A stretch of DNA of 64,000 nucleotides from Mesorhizobium sp. AR10 (GCF_024746795.1 NZ_CP080524.1:4938001-5002000), one strand, 5' to 3'. Positions 1 to 8,336 are shown, numbered from the stretch's first letter. Program-made: numbers and translations. Notes: generated from the letters alone by a model not told the origin.

Positions 1-2
1 TA

Positions 3-71
3 GCAGCCATCATCGACGGCAAGATGCCACCGGCTGCGGCGGAGCCGAGGAAGCATCAGATCGAGCTGTAA
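3..71 (+). CDS. 3' end of an unidentified protein
   Basis: An open frame enters from the left edge and ends at a TAA at 69-71, giving the C-terminal tail AIIDGKMPPAAAEPRKHQIE plus a final Leu. There is too little sequence to name the family. It lies just upstream of the toxin-antitoxin pair in the same direction, but the toxin appears to have its own promoter, so it need not be part of that operon. Confidence 0.4.
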   Translation, partial: AAIIDGKMPPAAAEPRKHQIEL

Positions 72-76
72 TCTAA

Positions 77-123
77 AGTTCACAGCACTTGATTTGGCCT
101 TATCTGTAAATTATAGTTCACAG
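77..123 (+). promoter_or_regulatory. Promoter and candidate operator of the toxin-antitoxin pair
   Basis: A -35-like TTGATT (89-94) and a -10-like TATAGT (112-117) are separated by 17 bases. The 9-mer AGTTCACAG occurs twice, at 77-85 and 115-123, on either side of the -35 box and overlapping the -10 box. CTGT (104-107) and ACAG (120-123) also form an imperfect palindrome. These would be suitable sites for autorepression by the antitoxin. The -10 box ends 6 bases before the ATG at 124, so the transcript may start at the start codon itself. Confidence 0.5.
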
Positions 124-411
124 ATGATCGACGTCCGGCTGACCGCCGATTTCACCAAATGGCTCGACAGCCTTCGCGATACAGCGGCGCGATTACGCGT
201 TGTCGCTCGCATCCGCCGGGTCGAGATCGGCAACATCGGTGATGCCAAGTACTTCGACGGTATAGGCGAGCTTCGCATCGATCATGGCCCCGGCTACCGG
301 GTCTACTTCGTGAAGATTGGAAGCGCCGTGATCATCCTTCTGTGTGGCGGTGACAAGTCCACCCAGAAGCGCGACATCGCCAAGGCGAAACAGATGGCAA
401 AGGACATATGA
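124..411 (+). CDS. RelE/HigB-family toxin of a type II toxin-antitoxin system
   Basis: The 95-residue protein has the hallmarks of the small RelE/ParE-fold 'addiction module killer' family: an N-terminal TADFTKWLDSLRD helix, ELRIDHGPGYRVYF (residues 49-62) and GGDKSTQKRDI (75-85). Proteins of this family usually act as ribosome-dependent or free mRNA endonucleases neutralised by the partner antitoxin. The start is placed at ATG 124 because family members begin with a short M-I-(E/D)-V-R strand. A TTG at 94 is in frame but would lie over the -35 box. The stop overlaps the antitoxin start in an ATGA-type junction, so the two are translationally coupled. The activity on RNA is inferred from the family, not visible in sequence. 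Confidence 0.88.
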   Translation: MIDVRLTADFTKWLDSLRDTAARLRVVARIRRVEIGNIGDAKYFDGIGELRIDHGPGYRVYFVKIGSAVIILLCGGDKSTQKRDIAKAKQMAKDI

Positions 412-716
412 CAATGCCTCTCGAAACCACTCGCTTCGATATTCTCGAGTACCTGAAGACACCGGAACATCGCCTTGCCTATATCGAGGCCGCTTTTGAA
501 GACGGGGACCCCGCACTCATCACGCACGCTCTCGGCGATGTCGCGCGCTCTATCGGCATGACGGCTGTGGCGAAAGAGGCCGGCGTTACCAGGGAGGCGC
601 TGTACAAAGCGCTGAGCGACAAGGGCGATCCACGCCTTAGCACGCTGCTGGGAGTGACGAAGGCGCTAGGCCTGCAGCTCTATGCGAAGCCGGTTGATCC
701 TGTCTCGGCACCTTGA
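408..716 (+). CDS. HigA-like antitoxin with helix-turn-helix
   Basis: This 102-residue protein belongs to the 'addiction module antidote' family. The N-terminus (FDILEYLKTPEHRLAYIEAA) is the usual toxin-facing segment. Residues 52-72 (TAVAKEAGVTREALYKALSDK) form a Cro/C1-type helix-turn-helix. It should bind and neutralise the preceding toxin and repress the shared promoter, probably through the repeated AGTTCACAG sites. The start codon at 408 overlaps the toxin stop, and a second ATG at 414 is possible. The gene ends one base short of the convergent ATP-grasp gene. Confidence 0.88.
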   Translation: MTMPLETTRFDILEYLKTPEHRLAYIEAAFEDGDPALITHALGDVARSIGMTAVAKEAGVTREALYKALSDKGDPRLSTLLGVTKALGLQLYAKPVDPVSAP

Positions 717-717
717 A

Positions 718-1884
718 TCAACCTGGCTGGTGCTGCAGCGGTCCGTTCCACTCGATGTCATGCGTCGACGCGGCCGCCAGGCCGATGCGCTGGCGCAGCG
801 CTGTGCCGGCCACTTCGGCCAGAGCGCGCCACTGCGCCCGTTTGGGTGCGGGGTCGCCCGGCCAGTCGAGCAGTTCGCCGGCCTCGTGCATCGCGCGGCG
901 GAAGCGTCCGATCTCCAGGGATCGTAAGGCTGCTGGCAGTCCATACACCCACATGGCCAGCCGCACCGTCTGCGGTGCCACGACATCCGGTCTCACCTCG
1001 CCGCCGCCCTCAAGCACGGCGTCGGTGAAGTGCTGCGGATCGCGGAAGAAATGCAGGCCGCTCACGGCGCGCGGATTGCACTCCAGCGGCAGCACCCGGC
1101 CGTCCTTTTCGCGCACCAGGTCGAAGGATATCTGTCCGGTCCAGCCGGTGCCGGCGACGAAGCTTTCCACGAAGCGCCGGGCGGCTGCATCGTCGACCGG
1201 CTCGAAATAGATGCCGGCGCCCTTGCCGGCGCGATAGAGCGAACGGTAGAGCGCCAACGCCTTGAGCTTGCCGTTCAGCGCCACCGCATAGGCGCTGATT
1301 TCATCGCCGGCGACAAAACGCTGCGCCACCCATGGCATCTCGGGTGAAGGGCTGATCACATCGAGTTCTTCAGGTGGCGGGCGCAGTAGGACATGGCTGG
1401 CAAAACGCGACCAGACCGGTTTGAGCACCAGTTCGCGCGACCGGTCGCGCACGGCCTGTAGATCATGCCTGCTCTGCAGCAGCGTCGTTTCCGGCACGGC
1501 TAGATCGAGGCTCTCAGCCAGCCGGATTAAAGCATGCTTGTCATGGACTCGGGCGAGCAGCTCCATGTCAGGCGCAAACAGACGGGCCGGCATGACGCGG
1601 TCGCGCCAAAGCTGGCCGAGATAAAAGACCTCCTCGCAGGTCGGGATGACGAGTTCGACGCCCTCGGTGCGCACCAGCGCTTCCACCGCTTCGGCATAGG
1701 CGTCCGGAGCAAAACGCGGCGGCGGCAAGCGGCGATAAAGCGCGCATGCCGTGCTCGCAGCGGCGATCGGATGTGCCGGGCTATCGGCCAGGATCACCCG
1801 CCGCCCGGCGCCGTGCAACAGCCGCGCCAGATGCAGCGCCACCGGCGCCCGGGCTCCGGTGACCAACACGGTGCTATTCGGCAT
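718..1884 (-). CDS. ATP-grasp domain protein
   Basis: The 388-residue protein starts with a Rossmann-like preATP-grasp segment (VLVTGARAPVALHLARLL, residues 6-23) and continues into an ATP-grasp fold. ELVLKPVWSRF (151-161) carries the ATP-contacting lysine and ECNPR (268-272) is the metal-binding Glu/Asn pair. Such enzymes ligate a carboxylate to an amine or thiol via an acyl-phosphate. The layout is like carbamoyl-phosphate-synthase-type ligases, but the substrate cannot be told. The last ~100 residues are an Arg- and Ala-rich tail without clear motifs. No partner gene is adjacent: upstream is an isochorismatase-like gene 45 bases away on the same strand, so the two may be cotranscribed. Confidence 0.75.
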   Translation of the reverse strand: MPNSTVLVTGARAPVALHLARLLHGAGRRVILADSPAHPIAAASTACALYRRLPPPRFAPDAYAEAVEALVRTEGVELVIPTCEEVFYLGQLWRDRVMPARLFAPDMELLARVHDKHALIRLAESLDLAVPETTLLQSRHDLQAVRDRSRELVLKPVWSRFASHVLLRPPPEELDVISPSPEMPWVAQRFVAGDEISAYAVALNGKLKALALYRSLYRAGKGAGIYFEPVDDAAARRFVESFVAGTGWTGQISFDLVREKDGRVLPLECNPRAVSGLHFFRDPQHFTDAVLEGGGEVRPDVVAPQTVRLAMWVYGLPAALRSLEIGRFRRAMHEAGELLDWPGDPAPKRAQWRALAEVAGTALRQRIGLAAASTHDIEWNGPLQHQPG

Positions 1885-1929
1885 GGGACAACGACATCAC
1901 ACCGGAGCGCCTTGTCGCCAGAGCGAGGA

Positions 1930-2481
1930 TCAAACGCCGGTCAAGGATTTGGTGGTCACCAGCGTCACGCCAGCGCTGGAGAAGTCGGCGTTGTGCCGGG
2001 CGATGATTTCGGCAGCGGTCTCGCTGGGGCTGTCCAGAGTGCTGTGGGCGTCGGAAACTACGATCACGCCAAGCCCTGCCGCAAAGGCGCCTTTAACCGT
2101 GGCCGCAACGCAAAAGTCGCTCTGCGCACCGACGAGCACGACCTCGCCGGCGCCCTGCCCGGCCACCCATTCGCCAAGTGCTGCATTGCTGAAGGCGTCG
2201 CCGACGCTCTTGGCGAAGGTCGGCTCGTCCTTGGCCTGGCCGAGCGCCGGCCACACCGACCAGCCAGGCTCGCCGGGTGCCAGCGGGTCGCCCGCCGGCC
2301 CGTCATGCCTGACGAAGGCGACCTTGCGTCCCGTGCGCCGTGCCCATTCGGTCAGCACCCGCACACGAGCGGCGATGCCGGCGGCATCATGGATCGGTGG
2401 CTCGGCGACGCCATCGAACATGCCGGTCTGGAGATCGATGACGATGAGCGGCGCAGTGGCCGCGAGCGCTGGTTGTGACAT
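1930..2481 (-). CDS. Isochorismatase-family cysteine hydrolase
   Basis: The 183-residue protein shows the full isochorismatase-like triad: Asp16 in VIDLQTGMF, Lys91 in FAKSVGDAF and Cys124 in GAQSDFCVAATVKGA. This family hydrolyses small amides or vinyl ethers (nicotinamide, N-carbamoyl compounds, isochorismate). The FCV motif and short length fit the general cysteine hydrolase group rather than a specific nicotinamidase. It is cytoplasmic, with no signal peptide. It lies 45 bases upstream of the ATP-grasp gene in the same direction. The Shine-Dalgarno sequence before the ATG is weak. Substrate unknown. Confidence 0.85.
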   Translation of the reverse strand: MSQPALAATAPLIVIDLQTGMFDGVAEPPIHDAAGIAARVRVLTEWARRTGRKVAFVRHDGPAGDPLAPGEPGWSVWPALGQAKDEPTFAKSVGDAFSNAALGEWVAGQGAGEVVLVGAQSDFCVAATVKGAFAAGLGVIVVSDAHSTLDSPSETAAEIIARHNADFSSAGVTLVTTKSLTGV

Positions 2482-2571
2482 GGTTTGAAGATAACGTGGG
2501 TGACAGGCGGGTCAAGGATTTCAGGATGCAGGCACGCCCGGACGCAAGCTGCCGGCGCCGGCCCGCATCCG

Positions 2572-3375
2572 CTAAGAGCTTCGCGGGTCGGGCCTGCACT
2601 GCGCGACCGCCCTGGTGGCGTTGATCAACCGGTTGCGCACTTCGGATGGGTGCCGAAGGTTCTGCCAGTAAGCGCCGGCGCCCTTCATCTCGTGACCCTT
2701 GCCACCGCCGATCATGCCGTCCGCGCCGACAAGCATGGTCACGACCTTGATGCCGCAGGTGAGATTCCGATGGGGATCGGTGACGTCGACCTCCGACTTG
2801 AAGCCGCATCTATATCTCTCTTCGTCGGCCAGCGACAGCTGCAACAGCCCGATGGAGTACTGGCCCTGGTCCTCTTCCCAATAGGCCGCCGTGGTATTGT
2901 TTACCGATTCCTCGGCGACCAGGTCGGCAATCATCGTGCGCCAGAAAACCGCGCGCCCTTGTCTGTCCTGCAGCATGTAGCCGGGACAGAAGGTGGCGAT
3001 GTCGGAGGGTTCGAGCGCAGTCAACGGTGTGTCGGCATTGATCAATGCCGTCACCTTGCGGGTGACGATCTTGTGGTCGAGCTGCTTTTCCACCGCGCCT
3101 TGCGCATTGAGGCATTTTTTGGCGAAGGCCTGTGCCTGGGGCTGGGTGGTATGGCCTCGAGCCAGCCATTGCGCGGTGCAGGATCGCTGGGCTTGGACCG
3201 GGGGAGCCGCCGGCGCCGGGGGAGCCGCCGGGGATGGGGGAACCGCCGGCACGGCGCTTTCAATGACGCGCGGGTTCGCGCAGCCCTCGATCAGGCACGC
3301 AAGAGCGCCAGACACCGCAATTGCCTGCAACAGCCTTGAGCGCAAAAAGCCAATCAGCGGCGCTGACCCGTACAC
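2572..3375 (-). CDS. Exported lysozyme-like (SLT-type) protein, probable lipoprotein
   Basis: A hydrophobic N-terminus leads to Cys residues that could be lipidated, though neither site is a perfect lipobox. A Pro/Ala-rich linker of about 20 residues follows, and then a globular domain. Near its middle are a Glu-Glu pair (AEESVNN) and YSIGLLQLS, then a conserved RNLTCGIKV stretch. This is the order seen in lytic transglycosylase lysozyme folds (catalytic Glu, then GLMQ-like). It probably acts on peptidoglycan or is a degenerate relative. Two GTG starts are possible (3381 and 3375). The GGAGGGG before them is spaced properly only for 3375, so that start is used. The linker DNA is a GGAGCCGCCGG-type near-repeat at about 3195-3250. 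Confidence 0.6.
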   Translation of the reverse strand: MYGSAPLIGFLRSRLLQAIAVSGALACLIEGCANPRVIESAVPAVPPSPAAPPAPAAPPVQAQRSCTAQWLARGHTTQPQAQAFAKKCLNAQGAVEKQLDHKIVTRKVTALINADTPLTALEPSDIATFCPGYMLQDRQGRAVFWRTMIADLVAEESVNNTTAAYWEEDQGQYSIGLLQLSLADEERYRCGFKSEVDVTDPHRNLTCGIKVVTMLVGADGMIGGGKGHEMKGAGAYWQNLRHPSEVRNRLINATRAVAQCRPDPRSS

Positions 3376-3462
3376 GAACACCCCCTCCAGCGCTTTGCTT
3401 GACGCTTGCCCCGACCTGCACGGCCCTTGTTGGCGCCAACTTGCCAGATCAGTGTCCGTCTG

Positions 3463-5490
3463 TCACCCGATGCCGCCGGTTACGGTAAAGGCGCCGGCAA
3501 CGCGGCCGTCCGGGAGGCGCAAGATGGCGGTGACGATAGAGCCGTAAGCGCCGCGCCAGACACTGTGGAGCCTGCGATGTTCGTCAGCCGGAATGAATGC
3601 AAAGCCGCTGAAACGCGCGCCGCTCCGCTGTAGTTCGACGGGCGTTCCGTTGACATGCACCTTGAGGCTGGCTGCGTCAGTGGCGTCGTCGCCATGCAGG
3701 TCGAGGGAGATGGATATCTCGTCCTGACTGCCTGTGTGCCGCGTCTCGGCCGCAAGCGTGATGGTGAATTGCGGCACATCGATATCGCTGGGCGGAAAGC
3801 CACCAGGCCGCGCGACAAACACATCATCCGGCAATTCCGGCGTGCGCGGCGGGCTCGTGCGACGAGCGGCCGAGCGCTCGAAGTCGCCGGCAAGGCAAAG
3901 CAGCGTGGTGTCGCCGTAGGCTTTGCCGGCGAAGGTCAGCCCGACCGGCATGCCGATATCGGCCATCGTGCCCATCGGCACGGTCACGGTCGGAATGCCC
4001 AGATGCCGCCACACCAGATTGCCGTTGGCGACCCAGGTGCCATTGCACCAGGCAAGTGCTGCGGACGCCTCGTCGACATCGGCATCGGCTGGCCCGACAT
4101 CGGCTGCGGCGGGAAACACCACGGCGTCGAGCCCTTGCACGTCGAGCCAGTCCTCGAAATCGATCCGCCGCGTCGCCTCCAGACCCTTCAGGCCGCCTTC
4201 CAGTGACGGGATTACGGCGAAGGGCGTGACGCCAAGCCTGGCCCGCCCGACATACTCCGCCAGATCGAAACCATCGTCGCCATAGCGGTCGGGCAGCGTG
4301 CCCGGCGGCTGCGGGAATATCTTTGGACCATCGACCGAGGCGAGATCGGGAATGACCGGGTCGGCATTGGCGCGCAGGAAATCGTCCCATCCCCAGACGC
4401 AGAGGTCCCAGATCTCGCGCTCGGCAAATTCTTCCGGCACCAGCCCGCGCTCGACCATGGTTCTTGTCCCCGGCCGGTCGCGCTCGTAGTTGGAGACGAC
4501 GGGAAAGTCGACCTCGACGATCGTGGCGCCAAGCCGCTCCAGATTCCTTGCTGCCTGCGCCCACAGGTCCAGCACCGAGGCACGGGTTTCGATCGGTTTG
4601 GTGGCCTCGGTATCGCGGCCGATATACATGCGGGGCACGCCAAGCCGCTTACCTTGCAGCGCTCCTTCCTGCTTGAGCCCGACATAGCGTGGCGGGCGCA
4701 CAGCGGAGCTGCGGGGCAAAGCCACCCATGGCTGCGCGCGCCAGAAATCGCCTCTCGTCTCGGCATCGTCGGCGACGATCACGTCGAGCAGTTCCAGCAT
4801 ATCGGCAACGCTGCGCGTGTGCGGCACGACGACATCCATCGTCGGCACCAGCGGCCAGTTGCCGCGCACGGAAATCACGCCGCGCGACGGCGTGTAGGCG
4901 ACCAGCGCATTGTTCGACGCCGGCGCCCGGCCCGACGACCATGTCTCCTCGCCAAGCCCGAAGGCGGCGAAGCTCGCCGCTGTCGCCGTGCCCGAACCAT
5001 TGGACGAGCCCGAGGCGAAGGCGGCGGTCAGATAGTCGGCGTTGTAGGGGCTTTCCGCCCGGCCGTAGACGCCGCGCTGCATGCCGCCATTGGCCATCGG
5101 CGGCATGTTGGTCAGCCCGATCAGCACCGCGCCGCCGACCCGCAGCCGCGCGATGGTGAAAGCGTCCTCATTGGCGATCAGATGTTCGAAGGCTGGTGAG
5201 CCGGCAGCCACCGTCAGGCCTGATACCTTGTAGCTGTCCTTGGCGGTGTAGGGGATGCCGTCCAAAGGCCCCAGCGTCGCGCCTTGCCGGCGGCGCAGGT
5301 CGGAGGCGGCGGCGTCCTCGAACATGTCCGGGTTGAGCACGGGAACGGCGTTGAGAGTGATGCCGTGCCGGTCATATCTGGCGATGCGCCTGAGATACGC
5401 ACCGACCAGCTCGACGCTGGTGACGTTGCCGTTCTCCAGCGCCTGCCGCAGCTGTTCGATCGACGCCTCGACGATGTGGAGATCGGTCAT
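3463..5490 (-). CDS. Amidase-signature family hydrolase with C-terminal extension
   Basis: The protein is 675 residues from ATG 5490, which has a GAGGA ribosome site; the frame is open for another 42 codons upstream but without family similarity. The Ser-cisSer-Lys triad of the amidase signature family is visible: Lys84 (YTAKDSYK), Ser162 in ASGSSNGSG, and Ser186 in TWSSGRAPAS. The usual GGSIR around the nucleophile is replaced by WSSGR, which I take to mark a subfamily. After the amidase domain (to about residue 560) come about 110 residues rich in beta-strand-like sequence (from QFTITLAAETRHTG on), perhaps a beta-sandwich. It hydrolyses an amide, substrate unknown. No signal peptide is seen, and no operon partners are close. 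Confidence 0.82.
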   Translation of the reverse strand: MTDLHIVEASIEQLRQALENGNVTSVELVGAYLRRIARYDRHGITLNAVPVLNPDMFEDAAASDLRRRQGATLGPLDGIPYTAKDSYKVSGLTVAAGSPAFEHLIANEDAFTIARLRVGGAVLIGLTNMPPMANGGMQRGVYGRAESPYNADYLTAAFASGSSNGSGTATAASFAAFGLGEETWSSGRAPASNNALVAYTPSRGVISVRGNWPLVPTMDVVVPHTRSVADMLELLDVIVADDAETRGDFWRAQPWVALPRSSAVRPPRYVGLKQEGALQGKRLGVPRMYIGRDTEATKPIETRASVLDLWAQAARNLERLGATIVEVDFPVVSNYERDRPGTRTMVERGLVPEEFAEREIWDLCVWGWDDFLRANADPVIPDLASVDGPKIFPQPPGTLPDRYGDDGFDLAEYVGRARLGVTPFAVIPSLEGGLKGLEATRRIDFEDWLDVQGLDAVVFPAAADVGPADADVDEASAALAWCNGTWVANGNLVWRHLGIPTVTVPMGTMADIGMPVGLTFAGKAYGDTTLLCLAGDFERSAARRTSPPRTPELPDDVFVARPGGFPPSDIDVPQFTITLAAETRHTGSQDEISISLDLHGDDATDAASLKVHVNGTPVELQRSGARFSGFAFIPADEHRRLHSVWRGAYGSIVTAILRLPDGRVAGAFTVTGGIG

Positions 5491-5602
5491 GGGCGCATCC
5501 TCGGCCCATCGAAGAGAAAGCCAGTCGTCATATCTGGTCCTTGCGTCGAGACGGACGATGGCGTGCCTCCGCGTTTTTGTACAGGTCGCATTGATCAAGG
5601 TC

Positions 5603-5985
5603 GCGTTCCGTCCCACCCCCCCTCTGTCCTGCCGGACATCTCCCCCTCAAGGGGGAGATTGGCAGCTTCTCCGCCGCACCTGCTCTTCCGAGCTTAAGAT
5701 TTGCGAAACCGTTGATGACATCCAATCTCTCCCCTTGAGGGCAGGGCAATCGCATATGGCGCTCCCCCTCTCCGTCTCGGCTTCGCCGAGCCACCTCTCC
5801 CCCACGTTGTGGGGGCGAGGAACCCAGGCTTTCCAAGGCCGCGACCTCGGCGGTTGGTGTTCCTCGCCCCCATGGAATGGGGGAGAGGTGGCCGCGCAGC
5901 GGCCGGAGAGGGGGCTGGCGCTGCCATATGCGATTGCCCTGCCCTTGAGGGGGAGATGTCCGGCAGGACAGAGGGGGGCGTAGTT
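5603..5985. repeat. Composite nested intergenic palindromic repeat
   Basis: This fills the 514-base gap between the amidase and the next minus-strand gene. The outer arms, with the core ATCTCCCCCT/AGGGGGAGAT (5638-5659) plus the CTGTCCTGCCGGAC block, pair with 5941-5980. Inside them a second type of arm (5763-5826, CCTCTCCGTCTCGG and GGGGGCGAGG) pairs with an inverted copy at 5858-5918. The segment AGGGCAGGGCAATCGCATAT near 5745 recurs inverted near 5930. The unit is therefore two repeat types nested in inverted orientation, able to fold into long hairpins. It resembles the mosaic REP-like elements of rhizobia. No gene is seen here. Confidence 0.85.
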
Positions 5986-6004
5986 CTCCAACGCCAAGAG
6001 CGGT

Positions 6005-6793
6005 TCACCTCTGCCCCGTCTCCACAGCCGATATCCAGAGACGGTCGATGTCGGCGAGATAACTCTCGTCGATCTCGTCGAGATGGTTCCAGTACATGCC
6101 GTCCTCGTAGAAATAGCCGAGGTCGTTCTCGATCCTCTCGGCCTTCTCGGCCTTGTCGAAGCGGATCCCGGCCAGGACTTGCGACTTCATTTCGGAAATC
6201 CTGTCGTGGGAGAGGTCCCGCAATTCATCGAAGGTCAGCCTAGGGAAGATCAGCCTGCTGCGCGGCAGGTCGGACAGGTTGATGCACAGGCAGTCGCGCT
6301 TCAGCGCCTGGACGAGCAGGCGAGCCGATTTAGCCTCGAGATTGCGCAGCGTCACGTCGGGCCGCAGCGGATCGGCACGGCCGATGCCGTAGAAATGCGT
6401 CTTGCCGGTCCGGTCGTAGATCATGTCGCAGCCCAGGAAGGCCAGCACATCTGGCTTCTGGCTGTGGATGGTCCAGTAGGCCGCCGTCAGCGCCATGGTG
6501 GCGCCGGCATAGACGAAGCCGCCAAAGCTGTTTTGCGCCGGCACGTAGTGCGCGGCGCTGAAGATCTGCGCCTGCCGCAGCGCCTCGCCCCGGGGCAGCC
6601 TGTGCGACGGAAAATCGCCGGCGTGGACGAGAAAGTCCCAGTCGGGGCGCACCCGCCAGGCATTGTTGATGGCGACGATCCTGCTGAAAGCCCGCTTCGG
6701 CCAGGCTTCGCATCGCACCACATCGGGCGCGCTGCCCAGAAGCAGCATCACACGGGGCGTCGGGCAGTCGTCGATGGCCGCGGCATTTCTCAT
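6005..6793 (-). CDS. DUF115/MptE-like Rossmann protein, function unknown
   Basis: This 262-residue protein is read from ATG 6793; the frame extends further upstream but without plausible protein sequence. It begins with a nucleotide-binding-like strand-loop (VMLLLGSAPDV), then has AINNAWRVRPDWDFLVHAGD, then YAGATMALTAAYWTI and LAFLGCDMIYDRTGKTHFYG. The pattern of a Rossmann-like domain with a 'current position known, D-x-x-x-H/Y-x-G' second half resembles DUF115 / 6-hydroxymethylpterin pyrophosphokinase MptE-like proteins. These in bacteria are often linked to glycan or flagellin modification. That similarity is by eye and weak, and no substrate can be inferred. It is flanked by repeats on one side and an aminotransferase gene on the other. 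Confidence 0.5.
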   Translation of the reverse strand: MRNAAAIDDCPTPRVMLLLGSAPDVVRCEAWPKRAFSRIVAINNAWRVRPDWDFLVHAGDFPSHRLPRGEALRQAQIFSAAHYVPAQNSFGGFVYAGATMALTAAYWTIHSQKPDVLAFLGCDMIYDRTGKTHFYGIGRADPLRPDVTLRNLEAKSARLLVQALKRDCLCINLSDLPRSRLIFPRLTFDELRDLSHDRISEMKSQVLAGIRFDKAEKAERIENDLGYFYEDGMYWNHLDEIDESYLADIDRLWISAVETGQR

Positions 6794-6925
6794 TCGGTCG
6801 ACATGACGAGCAATCAGTTCAAAGGGCGGCGACCTTGCACCCTGCCCGTTCACTTTACCAGTCTGTCGCCGGCGACCAGATCGCACAAAAGCGCGATTTG
6901 CGGCCGTCCGTCCGCCCGAGGCGCT

Positions 6926-8260
6926 TTATGAATTTCGATAGTTGCCAGCCTTAATGAGTGGCCAGGCTGTTGCATATGGCATGACGCCTTCGTGCTTAGA
7001 TTTCCAGTGAGCGTCTATGCCGTCCCAGCCGTTGCCTTGGAAAACATGCTGACACTCGGGACATATCTTCATCGCACTTTGCGTCCCGCCGTACTCCTTC
7101 ATAATCTTCGCCAGCCTCGGTATCCCCTCGCTCACCGCGCGCCGGTCGGCGAGCGTAAAGCTCAGGCGCATGGTGTTGCCGCCTGATCCGTCGGCGTGAA
7201 AGGCGCTGCCGGGCACGAAGGCGACGCGCGCCTCCTTGACCGCTCTTGCCAGCAGCACGGTGGCGTCGGCGCCCTCGGGCAGCGTCATCCAGACGAACAT
7301 GCCGCCGTCGGGCCGGGTCCAGCTCACGCCTTCCGGCATGTTGGCTTCGAGCGCATCGAGAAGATCGTCGCGGCGGGCGCGATAGGCATCGATGAGTTTT
7401 TCTACCTGGTCATCGAAAACGGCCTCGGCCACGCGGTGCATGACCACCTGGTTGATGGACGGGCTGTGCAGGTCGGAGGCCTGCTTCATCAGCACCAGCT
7501 TCTCGACGACGCGGCGCGGCGCGCAGACCCAACCCACCCGCATGCCCGGCGACAGGATTTTTGAGAAGGAGCCGCAATAGATGGTGCGGGCGTTGTCGAT
7601 GCCGCCTGAGCGGGCGCAGTCCAGCGCCAGGATCGGCGCCACCCCCTCCCCGTCATAGCGCAGCGCGCGGTAGGCGGCGTCCTCGATGACGGCGATGTCG
7701 AGCTCTTGGGCGAGATCGAGCACGGCCTCGCGCTGCTTGAGGCCCAGCGTCTCGCCGGTGGGATTGGCGAAATCCGGCACGAGATAGGCGAACTTGACCT
7801 TGCCGCCGTTTGCGGCCGCTGCGGCGCGGTAGGCGTCCGGCGTCATGTTGCCGCCGTCCGGCGTCAGCCGGTCATAGCGCGGCTCATAGGCGTTGAACGC
7901 CTGCAGGGCGCCGAGATAGGTCGGCCAGGTGACCAGCGCGGTGTCGCCGGGCGACAGGAACAGCTTTCCGAGATAATCCAGCGCCTGCTGCGAGCCGGAG
8001 GTGATCAGGACGTTGTTTTCGTCGCAGTCGACACCGAGCTTTCCCATCTGCCCGGCCAGCCAGCGCCGCAACGGCAGATAGCCTTCGCTGACCTGGTATT
8101 GCAGAGCGGAGGCTGCATCGCCGCTGCCCAAAACATCGGCATAGGCATCGCGGATCGCTTCGGACGGAAACAGCGCCGGGTCGGGAATGCCGCCGGCAAA
8201 CGAGATGATGTCCGGCTGGTCGAGCAGCTTGAGCAGTTCGCGGATTTCCGAGGCCTTCAT
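6926..8260 (-). CDS. PLP-dependent aminotransferase with zinc-finger-like C-terminal tail
   Basis: Residues 1-390 are a fold-type I aminotransferase of the 2-aminoadipate/MocR-domain group: IISFAGGIPDPALFP (18-32), NPTGE (166-170), IEDAAY with Asp194, and PLP Lys234 in SFSKILSPGMRVGW. It should transfer an amino group between an amino acid and a 2-oxo acid. The last 48 residues are foreign to this family: a CPEC motif (Cys400, Cys403), then His418 and His423, ending MPYATAWPLIKAG. This segment begins at an internal ATG (7070-7072) and its DNA is visibly less GC-rich. The upstream in-frame codons read RRARSR before the ATG, a stretch normally inside the protein, so the true N-terminus may be slightly damaged. 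A GGAGG at 8306-8310 instead serves an out-of-frame start. Confidence 0.85.
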   Translation of the reverse strand: MKASEIRELLKLLDQPDIISFAGGIPDPALFPSEAIRDAYADVLGSGDAASALQYQVSEGYLPLRRWLAGQMGKLGVDCDENNVLITSGSQQALDYLGKLFLSPGDTALVTWPTYLGALQAFNAYEPRYDRLTPDGGNMTPDAYRAAAAANGGKVKFAYLVPDFANPTGETLGLKQREAVLDLAQELDIAVIEDAAYRALRYDGEGVAPILALDCARSGGIDNARTIYCGSFSKILSPGMRVGWVCAPRRVVEKLVLMKQASDLHSPSINQVVMHRVAEAVFDDQVEKLIDAYRARRDDLLDALEANMPEGVSWTRPDGGMFVWMTLPEGADATVLLARAVKEARVAFVPGSAFHADGSGGNTMRLSFTLADRRAVSEGIPRLAKIMKEYGGTQSAMKICPECQHVFQGNGWDGIDAHWKSKHEGVMPYATAWPLIKAGNYRNS

Positions 8261-8336
8261 GCGCGAACGAGCGCGACGCCAACAGGTTCATCAATGTCAA
8301 AACGCACCTCCCTCGGCCCTTGGCCTCGACCTTCTG

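Noticed and set aside
3190..3255. Repeated GGAGCCGCCGG segments
   Set aside because: This is low-complexity coding DNA for the Pro/Ala linker of the exported lysozyme-like protein, not a separate repeat element.
5603..5985. CRISPR array
   Set aside because: The repeats are inverted pairs of two types with no regular spacing or spacers, and no cas genes occur in the window.
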